Origin: Ideonella benzenivorans
GTDB taxonomy: Bacteria; Pseudomonadota; Gammaproteobacteria; Burkholderiales; Burkholderiaceae_C
Direction of reading: 5' to 3'
Length of the DNA stretch: 64,000 nucleotides
NCBI RefSeq assembly: GCF_020387415.1
Contig: NZ_JAGWCB010000012.1
Coordinates: forward strand, 558,001-622,000
Shown here: piece after piece, positions 28,402-37,352 of the stretch
How positions within the stretch are numbered: position 1 is the stretch's first letter
How the letters are laid out: the number at the start of each line of letters is the position of its first letter
Translations under genes and position numbers: made by a program
The notes under the pieces: generated by a model
Databases searched by the model: none
What the model was told of the DNA's origin: nothing
What the model saw: the letters and a program-made list of their open reading frames with translations, nothing else

Positions 28402-29856
28402 TCAGCGCCGTCGGGCCTGATCGAAGGCCTGCCAGAAGCGCGCGTCCTGGCTGGTGGCGAAATTGATGCGCATCAGCGTGCTGGGCCGGCGGGTGGCATG
28501 GAACAGATGCCCCGGCGCCAGCAGCCAACCCTGGTCATGCATCTGCTGCGCCAGGGCCTCGGTGTCCACGCCCGTGTCCACCCAGCCAAACAGGCCTTGG
28601 GGCGGGGTGACAAAGCGGCAGCCGTGGGCCAGCGCCAGCGGCACCGCGCGCTGGCGGGCCGCATCGAGGCGGGCGTGCACCCGTTCGACATGGCGGCGCA
28701 GGCTGCCCTGCTCCAGGCAATAGGCCAGGGCCTGTTCCAGGATGGCCGGCGTGGTCAGCGTGGACAGCAGCTTCACGTCGATCAGGCGCTCGATCAGGCT
28801 GGGCGGCGCCGCCACGTAACCCACCCGCCAACCGGGCGTGAGGGTCTTGGCAAAGCCCGAGATGTAGAGCGTGCGCTGCAGGCCGTCGAGCGCCGCCAGC
28901 CGCGGCAGGTGTGCGGGGGCCAGATCGCCATAGGTATCGTCCTCGACGACGCGGAAGTCGTGCTGCTCGGCCAGGCGCAGCAACTGGTAAGCCCCAGCGG
29001 GGGTGAGCGAGTTGCCGGTCGGGTTGTGCAGCACCGAGACGGTCACGTACAACCGGGGGCGGTGCTCGCGGGCCAGCGTGTCCAGCACCGCCAGGTCGGG
29101 GCCGTCGGCCCCGCGGGGCACCGGCAACAGCCGCATGCCCAGCTGGGTGAGGCGGGCAAACTCGACCGCCCAGCCCGGCTCGTCCACCAGCACCGCGTCC
29201 CCGGGCGCCAGCAGCGCGCGCGAGACGATGTCCAGGGCGTGGGTGGCCCCGGTCGACGTGACGATCTGATCGGCCGAGGCCTGCAGGCCCAAGCCGCCCA
29301 GGCGCAGCGCCAGGGCCTCGCGCAAGCGCCTGTCCCCGGCCGGCTGGCCATACTGCAGCGCCGCGGCCCCCTCAGATTGGGCCAGCACCCGGCGCAGTGC
29401 GGTGTTGAGCAGCGAAGGGTCCAGCCAGTCCAGCGGCAGCGTGCCCAAGCCCGGCGCGGGCTGGTCGGTCGCGCTGTGGAACATGCCGCGGATCAGCGCG
29501 GTGGCGTCCACCGGCGGCAGGGGCGGACCGGCGGGAGGCCGGCTCGCCGCCCGGGGCTCCGGCGCACGCCGGTCGCGCACGAAGAACCCGCGCTGGCGGC
29601 GCGCCTCCACCAAGCCCTGCGCCAGCAGCTGGTCGTAGGCGGCCACCACCGTGTGCGGGCTCACGCCGTGTCGGCGTGCACAGTCCCGCACCGAGGGCAG
29701 GCGCGCCCCCGGGGCCAGCAGGCGCTGGCGGATGCGTTCGGCATAGTGCTCGGCCACCTGCTCCGTCAGCGTGCTGCCGGCGGTGCGGGCCAGGGTGCCT
29801 GTGGCTGCCTCGGCCCCGCCCCACCCATTGGAGGGCGTCTCGTCGCGTCCCGTCAC
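28402..29856 (-). CDS. MocR-type (GntR HTH plus aminotransferase fold) regulator
   Basis: This 484-aa transcription regulator joins an N-terminal GntR winged helix (residues about 30-95: LTEQVAEHYAERIRQRLLAPGARLPSVRDCARRHGVSPHTVVAAYDQL) to an aminotransferase class-I domain that binds PLP as effector. The latter includes HNPTGNSLTPAGAY, VVEDDTYGDL and the PLP Lys region SGFAKTLTPGWRVGYV. Family members (PdxR, GabR, TauR) control neighbouring divergent genes. Here that is the aminotransferase at 29998. Tandem CTGTACT-like sites lie in the 141-bp gap. The effector is unknown. Confidence 0.9.
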   Translation of the reverse strand: MTGRDETPSNGWGGAEAATGTLARTAGSTLTEQVAEHYAERIRQRLLAPGARLPSVRDCARRHGVSPHTVVAAYDQLLAQGLVEARRQRGFFVRDRRAPEPRAASRPPAGPPLPPVDATALIRGMFHSATDQPAPGLGTLPLDWLDPSLLNTALRRVLAQSEGAAALQYGQPAGDRRLREALALRLGGLGLQASADQIVTSTGATHALDIVSRALLAPGDAVLVDEPGWAVEFARLTQLGMRLLPVPRGADGPDLAVLDTLAREHRPRLYVTVSVLHNPTGNSLTPAGAYQLLRLAEQHDFRVVEDDTYGDLAPAHLPRLAALDGLQRTLYISGFAKTLTPGWRVGYVAAPPSLIERLIDVKLLSTLTTPAILEQALAYCLEQGSLRRHVERVHARLDAARQRAVPLALAHGCRFVTPPQGLFGWVDTGVDTEALAQQMHDQGWLLAPGHLFHATRRPSTLMRINFATSQDARFWQAFDQARRR

Positions 29857-29874
29857 TGTGTCACCTCACCCGCC

Positions 29875-29922
29875 AGTACAGAAGCCATCGTGCATCGGAA
29901 AACTGTACTGCAACTGTACTGC
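29875..29922. promoter_or_regulatory. Candidate MocR operator (two direct and one inverted repeat)
   Basis: An 11-bp sequence AACTGTACTGC occurs twice head to tail at 29901-29911 and 29912-29922. The core CTGTACT also appears inverted as AGTACAG at 29875-29881. The set lies between the divergent MocR-type regulator and the aminotransferase gene. MocR proteins are known to bind direct plus inverted repeats, so these are likely operator half-sites. Confidence 0.6.
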
Positions 29923-29997
29923 TTGCAGGCCTACACTGTGGGTTCGCGGCTGCTTCCACCTTCCTGTTCGGAGGACGCCGCCCCCGGAGATTCACGC

Positions 29998-31230
29998 ATG
30001 AGCGAACCGACCCCGTCCTCTTCCCCCTGGCGCATGGCGCGCCGGGCCGCGCGGCTCAACCCCTCGGTGATCCGCGAAATCCTCAAGCTCACCGAGCAGC
30101 CCGGCGTCCTGTCGCTGGCCGGTGGGCTGCCCGCCCCCGACAGCTTCCCGGTCGAGGCCATGCGCGAAGCCACCACCCGGGTGCTGGCCGAGCAGCCGCA
30201 GGCTGCCCTGCAGTACGCCGCCAGTGAAGGCTATGGCCCGCTGCGCGAGTGGGTGGCCGCCCGCCTGCAGGCCCAGGGCATGAAGCATGTGAAGGCCGAG
30301 CAGGTGCTGATGACCACCGGTTCGCAACAGGGCCTGGACCTGGTCGCCAAGGTGATGGTCGATGCCGGCGCGCCGGTGGCCGTGGAAACGCCCACCTACC
30401 TGGGTGCCCTGCAAGCCTTCACCCCCTTCGAGCCGATCTTCGCCGGCGTGGCCAGCGATGGCGAAGGCGCGCTGCCGGAGGCGATCGCCCGCCTGCCGCA
30501 CGATGCACCGGGCACGCGCTTCATGTACGTGCTGCCCAACTTCCAGAACCCGACCGGCCGGCTGATGCCCGAGGCGCGCCGCCAGGCCGTCATCGCTGCG
30601 GCCCGCCAGGCCGGCGTGCCGCTGCTGGAAGACAACCCCTACGGCGACCTCTGGTTCGACGAGGAACCGCCAACCGCGCTGGCCGCCCGCTGGCCGGAAG
30701 GCGTGACCTACATGGGCTCGTTCTCCAAGGTGCTGGCCCCGGGCCTGCGCCTGGGTTATGTGGTGGCCCCGCCCGATTTGGCGCCCAAGCTGCTGCAGGC
30801 CAAGCAGGCGGCCGACCTGCACACGCCCGGCTTCAACCAACGCATCGTCTACGAGGTGGTGAAGGACGGCTTCCTGGACCGCCACATCCCGACCATCCGG
30901 TCCCGTTACAAGGCCCAGCGCGATGTGATGGCCGAGGCCCTGCAGCGTGAAATGCCGGCCGGCACCGAATGGACGAAGCCCGGCGGCGGCATGTTCTTCT
31001 GGGTGCGCCTGCCGGCAGGTTGCCGCGCGTTGGACCTGCTGCCTCAGGCCGTGGCCGAGGGCGTGGCCTTCGTGCCGGGCGAGCCCTTCTATGCCCAGCA
31101 GCCCGACCCGCGCACGCTGCGCCTGTCCTATGTGACGCTGACGCCCGACGAGATCCGCCAGGCGGTGGCCGCGCTGGGTCGCGTGGTGCGGCGCCAACTG
31201 GAGGACACGCTGCAAAAGGGCACCCCGTGA
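29998..31230 (+). CDS. PLP-dependent aminotransferase (class I, 2-aminoadipate-type)
   Basis: This fold-I aminotransferase of 410 aa resembles LysN/ARO8-like enzymes. Visible signatures are SLAGGLPAPDSFP, the cofactor loop TGSQQGLDL, PNFQNPTGRLMP, LEDNPYGDLWF with the conserved Asp/Tyr, the Schiff-base Lys in GSFSKVLAPGLRLGYV, and Arg in LRLSYV for substrate carboxylate. CGGAGA lies 7 bases before the ATG at 29998. The GTGA overlap with phzF-like suggests one operon controlled by the divergent MocR regulator. Substrate not determinable. Confidence 0.89.
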   Translation: MSEPTPSSSPWRMARRAARLNPSVIREILKLTEQPGVLSLAGGLPAPDSFPVEAMREATTRVLAEQPQAALQYAASEGYGPLREWVAARLQAQGMKHVKAEQVLMTTGSQQGLDLVAKVMVDAGAPVAVETPTYLGALQAFTPFEPIFAGVASDGEGALPEAIARLPHDAPGTRFMYVLPNFQNPTGRLMPEARRQAVIAAARQAGVPLLEDNPYGDLWFDEEPPTALAARWPEGVTYMGSFSKVLAPGLRLGYVVAPPDLAPKLLQAKQAADLHTPGFNQRIVYEVVKDGFLDRHIPTIRSRYKAQRDVMAEALQREMPAGTEWTKPGGGMFFWVRLPAGCRALDLLPQAVAEGVAFVPGEPFYAQQPDPRTLRLSYVTLTPDEIRQAVAALGRVVRRQLEDTLQKGTP

Positions 31231-32066
31231 GCACGGCCCGCCGCTTCAGCCAGCTCGATGTCTTCACCGCCACGCCGCTGCGGGGCAACCCGTTGGCCGT
31301 GGTGCACGATGCCGAGGGACTGGACGACGCCACGCTGGCCGCCTTCGCCCGCTGGACGAACCTGAGCGAAACGACCTTCCTGCTGCCGCCGACCGATCCG
31401 GCGGCCGACTACCGGGTGCGCATCTTCACGCCCGGCGGCGAGCTGCCCTTTGCCGGCCACCCCACCCTGGGCAGCTGCCAGGCCTGGCTGCAGGCCGGGG
31501 GCCAGCCCCGCCAGCCCGGCGAGGTGGTGCAGCAGTGCGGAGTCGGCCTGGTGCGGGTGCGCCGTTGCGGCGCGCGGCTGGCTTTTGCCGCCCCGCCCTG
31601 CCGGATGGCCGAGGTCGAGCCCGACCGCTTGGCCGCGGTGCTGCAGGCCCTGGGCCTGACGGCCGGGCAGGTGCTACGGGCCCAGTGGCTGGACAACGGG
31701 CCGAACTGGCTGGGCCTGCTGCTCGACAGCGCCGAGACGGTGCGCGCCCTGCGGCCCAACCATGTCGCCCTGGCCTCGCTGGCCAAGGTCGGGGTCGTCG
31801 GGCCACAGGCCGCCGGCGCGGACACTGCCTTCGAGGTGCGGGGCTTCGTGGCGCCGATCGGCATCGACGAGGACCCGGTGACCGGCAGCCTGAATGCCAG
31901 CCTGGCCCAGTGGCTGATCGGGGCCGGCCTGGCCCCGCGTCACTATGTGGCCGCCCAAGGCTCCCAGCTTGGCCGGGCCGGCCGGGTGCATGTGGACTGC
32001 GACGGACCAACGATCTGGATCGGCGGCGACGTGGCCACCGTGATCGAGGGCAGCGTCACGCTCTGA
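31227..32066 (+). CDS. PhzF-family isomerase-like protein
   Basis: This 279-aa protein of the PhzF/diaminopimelate-epimerase-like fold has two similar halves. N-terminal landmarks are QLDVFTATPLRGNPLAVV, then NLSETTFLLPP with the conserved Glu, and FTPGGELPFAGHPTLG. The second half shows the DEDPVTGSLNASLAQWL motif. PhzF itself isomerises a phenazine precursor, but most relatives are unassigned and no phenazine genes are near. The GTG start overlaps the aminotransferase stop (GTGA), indicating coupled expression. Confidence 0.9.
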   Translation: MSTARRFSQLDVFTATPLRGNPLAVVHDAEGLDDATLAAFARWTNLSETTFLLPPTDPAADYRVRIFTPGGELPFAGHPTLGSCQAWLQAGGQPRQPGEVVQQCGVGLVRVRRCGARLAFAAPPCRMAEVEPDRLAAVLQALGLTAGQVLRAQWLDNGPNWLGLLLDSAETVRALRPNHVALASLAKVGVVGPQAAGADTAFEVRGFVAPIGIDEDPVTGSLNASLAQWLIGAGLAPRHYVAAQGSQLGRAGRVHVDCDGPTIWIGGDVATVIEGSVTL

Positions 32067-32126
32067 GCAGGTGGCGCCACGGGCGCGATGACCGCGTCCG
32101 TGACGCGTTGCGGCGACAATCGCACC

Positions 32127-32558
32127 ATGTTCCAGCCTTCCCAGTACGACGTCCGTCGCTTCTTCTGCGACGTCCTGGCCAAGCAGCGTGCCGGCCAGGT
32201 GCTCTCGCCGATCGAAACCCTGGCGGCCGGCTGGATCGACCAGCATCCCGAGTACCACGCCGACCTGTCGGACGTGGACGCGGCCTTGGCCCAGGTCTAT
32301 GACGTGCAGGAGGGGCGGACCAACCCCTTTCTGCACCTGTCCATGCACCTGACGATCAGCGAGCAGGTCTCGATCGACCAGCCGCATGGCATCCGCCAGG
32401 CGGTGGAGCTGCTGGCCATGCGCCGGCATTCGCTGCACGAAGCCCACCACGAGGTGATGGACTGCCTGGGCGAGATGATCTGGGCCTCGCAGCGCAGCGG
32501 GCGTCCACCCGACGGGCATGCCTACCTGGACGCGGTGCGGCGCCGGGCCACGCGCTGA
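32127..32558 (+). CDS. DUF1841 family protein
   Basis: The 143-aa product matches DUF1841, a family of unknown function common in beta- and gammaproteobacteria. It starts MFQPSQYDVRRFFC and carries the conserved stretches NPFLHLSMHL and HHEVMDCLGEMIWAS. It is mostly helical, with no signal or membrane segment. The ATG at 32127 fits the conserved N-terminus. It is the last gene of the rightward group and converges on the HD-GYP gene after 28 bp. Confidence 0.87.
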   Translation: MFQPSQYDVRRFFCDVLAKQRAGQVLSPIETLAAGWIDQHPEYHADLSDVDAALAQVYDVQEGRTNPFLHLSMHLTISEQVSIDQPHGIRQAVELLAMRRHSLHEAHHEVMDCLGEMIWASQRSGRPPDGHAYLDAVRRRATR

Positions 32559-32586
32559 ACGCCCAGCCGGCCTCCGCAGGGCGGGC

Positions 32587-33843
32587 TCAGTAAGGCAGGA
32601 ATTCGCCGGCCCACAGCCGGTCCAGATCCTTGAAGCCCCAGAGATGGGGGTTCTCGCGCGAGACGATCTGGTCGCTGGACTGCGACAGATCCAGCACCAC
32701 CGGGGTCATGGGCATCTGCGCGTTGATCGAGAAAAAGGCCTTCACGATCGGCGTCACCAGGGACTGCGGGTTCTGCTCCGTCACCACCGCCAGCCGGCCT
32801 GACTGCAGACGCACCAGCGAGCCCACCGGGTAGATGCCCAGGCTCTTGACGAAGGACTGGAAGATCAGCGGATCAAAGTGTCCCTTCCAGGACGCCATCT
32901 TGGCCACCGAGTTGGCCGGGTCCCAACCCGCCTTGTAGGGCCGGTTCGAGGTGATGGCGTCGTAGACATCGCACACCGCCCCCATGCGGGCCAGCAGCGA
33001 GATGCGTTCCCCCGGCAGACGGTGCGGATAGCCGGTGCCGTCCATGCGCTCATGGTGGTGTAGGCAGACGTCCATGGCCGCCTCGGGCGCGCCATGGGCC
33101 TCCTGCAGCATCTCGTAGCCCCGCACCGGGTGGCTCTTCATGATGGTGAACTCGTCATCCGTCAGCTTGCCGGGCTTGTTCAGCACCTCCAGCGGCATCA
33201 CGGCCTTGCCCAGGTCGTGCAGCAGACCGGCCAGGCCGGCCTCCCGGCACTGGCTCTCGCTGAGCGCCAGCTGCCGAGCCAGGGACACCATCAGCGCGCA
33301 CACCGCCACCGAATGCATGTAGGTGTAGTCGTCCTGGGTCTTCAAGCGGGCCAGGCTGACCAGCGCCCCTGGGTTGCGGAACACGGAGTCCGCGATCTCG
33401 TTCACCAGAGGCAGGCACTGCTCCGCGTCCAGGGCCTTGCCCAACCGGGCCTCGGCGAACATCGACGTCACCTGCTCCCGGGCCTCGGCGCAAATGGCCT
33501 GGGCCTGATGCAGTTCCTCCGCCAGTGAGCGGTCGGGCGCCGGTGGCGGCCCGGAAGCCGTTCGGACAGACGGAGCAGCAGCCGGTGTCGTCTCGGGGGC
33601 CGACGAGGGCGGGGGCCGGCTCTCGGCCGGCGGGGCCACCGCCCGCGCAGGCACCAGCACATCCAGCCCCTTGGAGACATCGATCACCACCGCGGGCACC
33701 TGGCTTTCCTGCAGCTTGTGCAGGTCGGCCACATCTTCCAGGACGAAGTGGGTCTGCCAGAACGGATGGTCGATCCAGGCCCCTTCCAGCGCCTGGATGT
33801 GCATGCCCAACCGCACCTGGGACACCGGAATCTTCTTCAGCAT
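32587..33843 (-). CDS. HD-GYP cyclic-di-GMP phosphodiesterase
   Basis: This predicted c-di-GMP phosphodiesterase of 418 aa begins with a DUF3391-like region ([19 protein letters not shown]), followed by a Pro/Ala-rich linker. The HD-GYP domain lies at about 145-340: the HD pair in [11 protein letters not shown], the next metal ligands in [11 protein letters not shown] (the GYP motif), and the downstream [15 protein letters not shown]. All key motifs look intact, so activity is expected. Two more c-di-GMP genes lie at the right end of the window. No membrane or sensor domain is visible. Confidence 0.9.
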   Translation of the reverse strand: MLKKIPVSQVRLGMHIQALEGAWIDHPFWQTHFVLEDVADLHKLQESQVPAVVIDVSKGLDVLVPARAVAPPAESRPPPSSAPETTPAAAPSVRTASGPPPAPDRSLAEELHQAQAICAEAREQVTSMFAEARLGKALDAEQCLPLVNEIADSVFRNPGALVSLARLKTQDDYTYMHSVAVCALMVSLARQLALSESQCREAGLAGLLHDLGKAVMPLEVLNKPGKLTDDEFTIMKSHPVRGYEMLQEAHGAPEAAMDVCLHHHERMDGTGYPHRLPGERISLLARMGAVCDVYDAITSNRPYKAGWDPANSVAKMASWKGHFDPLIFQSFVKSLGIYPVGSLVRLQSGRLAVVTEQNPQSLVTPIVKAFFSINAQMPMTPVVLDLSQSSDQIVSRENPHLWGFKDLDRLWAGEFLPY

Positions 33844-33951
33844 GGATCAGCAACGTCCTGTACAAGCCGGCGTGCTCGGAATTCACGCCCTCCCTATTCG
33901 TTATCGGCCCTGCGCGAGGGGGCTTGAGCAGACGCCCGCGTCATGAGACGT

Positions 33952-34608
33952 TCAACGTAGCATCGATTGAGGAGCCGTGCGCAGATCACCGGGCAGGCTG
34001 GCCAGGAAGGCCGCCACCTCCTGGGCCTGGGCATCGCTGAGCGTGGCCGCCATCCCGACCATGATCGGGTTGCCGCGCCCGACCACCGCATGGCCCTGGG
34101 TCTGATAGGCCTTGAGGGCCTGGTAGAGGTAGTCACGGTGCTGACCCGCCAGCCGCGGGTAGCTCGCGTCCAGCGGGTTGTTGAAGTTGGCGCCGTGGCA
34201 GGCCGTGCAGGCCGCCAGCTTGTCCTTCAGATCGGCCGGCAGCGCCACCTGGGCCGGCGGCGGGCTGGCCGGTGGCTTGCCCAGCGTGGCGTAGTAGGCC
34301 GCCAGGTCGGCGATGTCCTGGTCGGTCAGCGAGCCGGCCACACCGCGCATCGTCGGATGCTTGCGCTCGCCCTGGCGGTAGGCCGCCAGGGCCGCGGCCA
34401 GGTACTTGCCGTTCTGACCAGCGATCATCGGCACCTGATAGACCTGCGGAAAGCTGGCCCGGTAGCCCTCAATGCCATGACAGCCGATGCACATCGCGTT
34501 GATGCGCGCACCGTTGTCTGCCCGGCCGGTGACCGTCTGCGCCGCAGCCGGCCCAGCCGCCCAGACCAGTGCGGTCGCCAGCACGGCGGCCCTGAGTCTC
34601 CACGCCAT
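33952..34608 (-). CDS. Dihaem cytochrome c (c4/c553 type)
   Basis: This periplasmic electron carrier has a Sec signal peptide (MAWRLRAAVLATALVWAAGPAAAQ). Two c-type haem sites, CIGCH and CTACH, lie in two similar halves, each with later Met candidates for axial ligation (PTMRGVAGSL and PIMVGMAATL). The 218-aa length fits cytochrome c4. The start at 34606-34608 was preferred to one 33 bp upstream because it gives a proper signal peptide. The partner oxidase is not in the window. Confidence 0.9.
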   Translation of the reverse strand: MAWRLRAAVLATALVWAAGPAAAQTVTGRADNGARINAMCIGCHGIEGYRASFPQVYQVPMIAGQNGKYLAAALAAYRQGERKHPTMRGVAGSLTDQDIADLAAYYATLGKPPASPPPAQVALPADLKDKLAACTACHGANFNNPLDASYPRLAGQHRDYLYQALKAYQTQGHAVVGRGNPIMVGMAATLSDAQAQEVAAFLASLPGDLRTAPQSMLR

Positions 34609-34717
34609 GTCGCCTCCAGTCGGGGCCTCTGAGGGGCCCATGCCTCTGCCCGGAACGGGACCGGTCGGGGCCCAGCATATACTGCCCTGAACCCCCTTCG
34701 CCCCCCCGGATTCCCCT

Positions 34718-35560
34718 ATGAAATTCCAAGGTTCCGACCGCTATGTCGCCACCGATGACCTGATGCTGGCGGTGAATGCGGCGATGACGCTCAAGCGCCC
34801 GCTGCTGGTCAAGGGCGAGCCCGGCACCGGCAAGACGATGCTGGCCGAAGAGGCCGCCCAGGCCCTGGGACTGCGCCTGCTGGAATGGCATATCAAGAGC
34901 ACCACCAAGGCCCATCAGGGCCTGTACGAGTACGACGCGGTCAGCCGCCTGCGCGACAGCCAACTGGGCGACGACAAGGTGCACGACATCCGCAACTACA
35001 TCGTCAAGGGTGTGCTGTGGCAGGCCTTCGAAGCGGACGAGCCGGTGGCTCTGCTGATCGACGAGATCGACAAGGCTGACATCGAGTTTCCGAACGACCT
35101 GCTGCGCGAACTCGACCGCATGGAGTTCCACTGCTACGAGACGCGCGAGACCATCCGCGCCAAGCACCGGCCGCTGGTCTTCATCACCTCCAACAACGAG
35201 AAGGAGCTGCCCGACGCCTTCCTGCGCCGCTGCTTCTTCCACTTCATCAAGTTCCCCGAGCCGGACACGATGCAGCGCATCGTCGATGTGCACTTCCCCG
35301 GTCTCAAGCAGGAGCTGCTGGCTGCGGCGCTGAAGGCCTTCTACGAGGTGCGCCACCTGCCGGGCCTGAAGAAGAAGCCCAGCACCTCCGAGCTGATCGA
35401 CTGGCTCAAGCTGCTGGTGGCTGAGGACATCCCGCTGGACGCGCTGCGCAGCACCGACGAGCAGACCAGCCTGCCGCCGCTGGTGGGGGCTCTCTTGAAG
35501 AACGAGCAGGACATCAGCCTGTTCGAGAAGCTGCTGACCATGCAGCGCAACCACCGCTGA
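34718..35560 (+). CDS. MoxR-type AAA+ ATPase
   Basis: This AAA+ chaperone-like ATPase of 280 aa has Walker A GEPGTGKT near residue 34, Walker B LLIDEIDKAD near 110, sensor 1 ITSNNEKELPDAFLRRC and the arginine-finger region. MoxR ATPases work with VWA-domain proteins to insert metals or remodel complexes. The matching VWA gene lies downstream at 36183, separated by a GNAT gene. The three form an operon-like run with gaps of 10 and 18 bp. The substrate complex is not identified. Confidence 0.9.
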   Translation: MKFQGSDRYVATDDLMLAVNAAMTLKRPLLVKGEPGTGKTMLAEEAAQALGLRLLEWHIKSTTKAHQGLYEYDAVSRLRDSQLGDDKVHDIRNYIVKGVLWQAFEADEPVALLIDEIDKADIEFPNDLLRELDRMEFHCYETRETIRAKHRPLVFITSNNEKELPDAFLRRCFFHFIKFPEPDTMQRIVDVHFPGLKQELLAAALKAFYEVRHLPGLKKKPSTSELIDWLKLLVAEDIPLDALRSTDEQTSLPPLVGALLKNEQDISLFEKLLTMQRNHR

Positions 35561-35570
35561 GTCCCGCGCG

Positions 35571-36164
35571 ATGCTGAACGTCCACCCCGTGACGCTGGCA
35601 CAGGCACCTGTGCGCCTGGTGCCCCTGGCACTTGAACACGAAGCCGGCCTGAAGGCCGCTGCTGCCGATGGCGCACTCTGGACCCTGCGCGTGACCTCGG
35701 TGCCCGAGCCCGAGCAGACCCGGACCTACATCGAGAACGCCCTGGCCGGCCAAGCCGCCGGCCACCGCCTGCCCTTTGCCGTGCTGGACAGCGCCAGTGG
35801 CCGCGTGCTGGGCAGCACCAGTTACCACGACATCGTGCCCGCCATCGACAGGCTGGAGATCGGCTGGACCTGGTACGCGCGCTCGGTGCAGCGCAGCGCC
35901 GTCAACACCACGGCCAAGCTGCTGCTGCTCACGCACGCCTTCGAGGCCCTGGGCGCGCAGCTGGTGGGCTGGCGCACCGACAACTACAACTTCGCCTCCC
36001 AGCGCGCCATTGAGCGCCTGGGCGCCAAGAAGGACGGCGTGCTGCGCCACCATGCGCTGCGGCGCGACGGCACCGTGCGCGACACCGTGATGTACAGCCT
36101 GGCTGCCGGCGAGTGGCCCGAGGTCAAGGCCCACCTGAACTGGTTGCTCGCCCGCCCCCGCTGA
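35571..36164 (+). CDS. GNAT-family N-acetyltransferase (RimJ/RimL-like)
   Basis: This 197-aa acetyltransferase has the RimJ/RimL-type outline: an N-terminal VRLVPLALEHEAGL, then VLGSTSYHDI, EIGWTWYARSVQRSAVNTTAKLLLL (the acetyl-CoA loop region), and the terminal VGWRTDNYNFASQRAIERLGAKKDGVLRHH. Acceptor unknown. It is inserted between the moxR and VWA genes, with a 10-bp gap upstream, so it is probably cotranscribed. The position may be incidental. Confidence 0.87.
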   Translation: MLNVHPVTLAQAPVRLVPLALEHEAGLKAAAADGALWTLRVTSVPEPEQTRTYIENALAGQAAGHRLPFAVLDSASGRVLGSTSYHDIVPAIDRLEIGWTWYARSVQRSAVNTTAKLLLLTHAFEALGAQLVGWRTDNYNFASQRAIERLGAKKDGVLRHHALRRDGTVRDTVMYSLAAGEWPEVKAHLNWLLARPR

Positions 36165-36182
36165 ACCGGGACGCCCCGCGCC

Positions 36183-37352
36183 ATGCTGATCGACTTCTTC
36201 TACACGCTGCGCGCCGCCAAGCTGCCCGTTTCCGTGCGGGAGTACCTGACGCTGCTCGAGGCCCTGCGCGCCGGCGTGATCGGCCCCTCGGTGGACCAGT
36301 TCTACCACCTGGCCCGCATCACGCTGGTGAAGGACGAGGCCCATTTCGACAAGTTCGACCAGGCCTTCGCCGCCTACTTCCAGGGCGTGGAGCTGCTGAC
36401 CGACTTCGGCCAGGAGATCCCGCTGGACTGGCTCAAGAAGGTGCTGGAGAAGGAGCTCAGCCCCGAGGAGAAGGCCGCCATCGAGGCCCTGGGCTGGGAC
36501 GAGCTGATGAAGACGCTGGCCAAGCGCCTGGAGGAGCAGAAGGAACGCCACGAGGGCGGCAACAAGTGGATCGGCACCGGCGGCACCAGCCCCTTCGGCC
36601 ATGGCGGCTACAACCCGCGCGGCATCCGCATCGGCGGGCCGGGGCGGCAGCGCAGTGCCGTCAAGGTCTGGGACAAGCGCGAGTTCGCCGACTACGACGA
36701 CAGCCGCGAGATCGGCACCCGCAACATCAAGGTGGCGCTGCGCCGGCTGCGCCGCTTCGCCCGCGAAGGCTCGGACCTGGAACTGGCGCTGGACGACACC
36801 ATCCGCGCCACCGCGGCCAATGCCGGCCTGCTGGACATCCAGATGGTGCCCGAGCGCCACAACAAGGTGAAGGTGCTGTTGCTGATGGACGTGGGCGGCA
36901 CCATGGACGACCACGTGGCCCAGGTGGAGGAACTGTTCTCGGCCGCCAAGAGCGAGTTCAAGCACCTGGAGTTCTACTACTTCCACAACTGCGTCTACGA
37001 CTTCCTCTGGAAGGAGAACCGGCGCCGCTACAACGAGAAGACCCCCACCTGGGAGGTGCTGCGCAAGTACAACAAGGACTGGCGGCTGATCTTCGTCGGC
37101 GACGCGACGATGAGCCCCTACGAGATCCTGCAGCGCGGCGGCAGCGTCGAGTACAACAACGCCGAGGCCGGCGCCGAGTGGCTGCAACGCCTCACCCACG
37201 CCTTCCCGAAGTTTGTCTGGATCAACCCCGAGCCGACGGCGGTGTGGGAATACCGGCAGAGCATCGCCATCGTCCAGCGGCTGATGCAGCAGCGCATGTT
37301 CCCACTCACGCTGGCCGGGCTGGAAGGCGCGATGCGCCTGCTCAGCAAGTGA
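36183..37352 (+). CDS. VWA-domain protein, CoxE-like partner of MoxR
   Basis: This 389-aa cytoplasmic protein begins with MLIDFFYTLRAAKLPVSVREYL, as in CoxE-like VWA proteins. The C-terminal VWA domain has VLLLMDVGGTMDDHV near residue 240. The canonical MIDAS DxSxS is replaced by D-V-G-G-T, so metal binding may be changed. YFHNCVYDFLW and IFVGDATMSPYEI follow. Together with MoxR (34718) it forms the usual ATPase-VWA pair. Its TGA overlaps the GTG proposed as tamA start. Confidence 0.88.
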   Translation: MLIDFFYTLRAAKLPVSVREYLTLLEALRAGVIGPSVDQFYHLARITLVKDEAHFDKFDQAFAAYFQGVELLTDFGQEIPLDWLKKVLEKELSPEEKAAIEALGWDELMKTLAKRLEEQKERHEGGNKWIGTGGTSPFGHGGYNPRGIRIGGPGRQRSAVKVWDKREFADYDDSREIGTRNIKVALRRLRRFAREGSDLELALDDTIRATAANAGLLDIQMVPERHNKVKVLLLMDVGGTMDDHVAQVEELFSAAKSEFKHLEFYYFHNCVYDFLWKENRRRYNEKTPTWEVLRKYNKDWRLIFVGDATMSPYEILQRGGSVEYNNAEAGAEWLQRLTHAFPKFVWINPEPTAVWEYRQSIAIVQRLMQQRMFPLTLAGLEGAMRLLSK

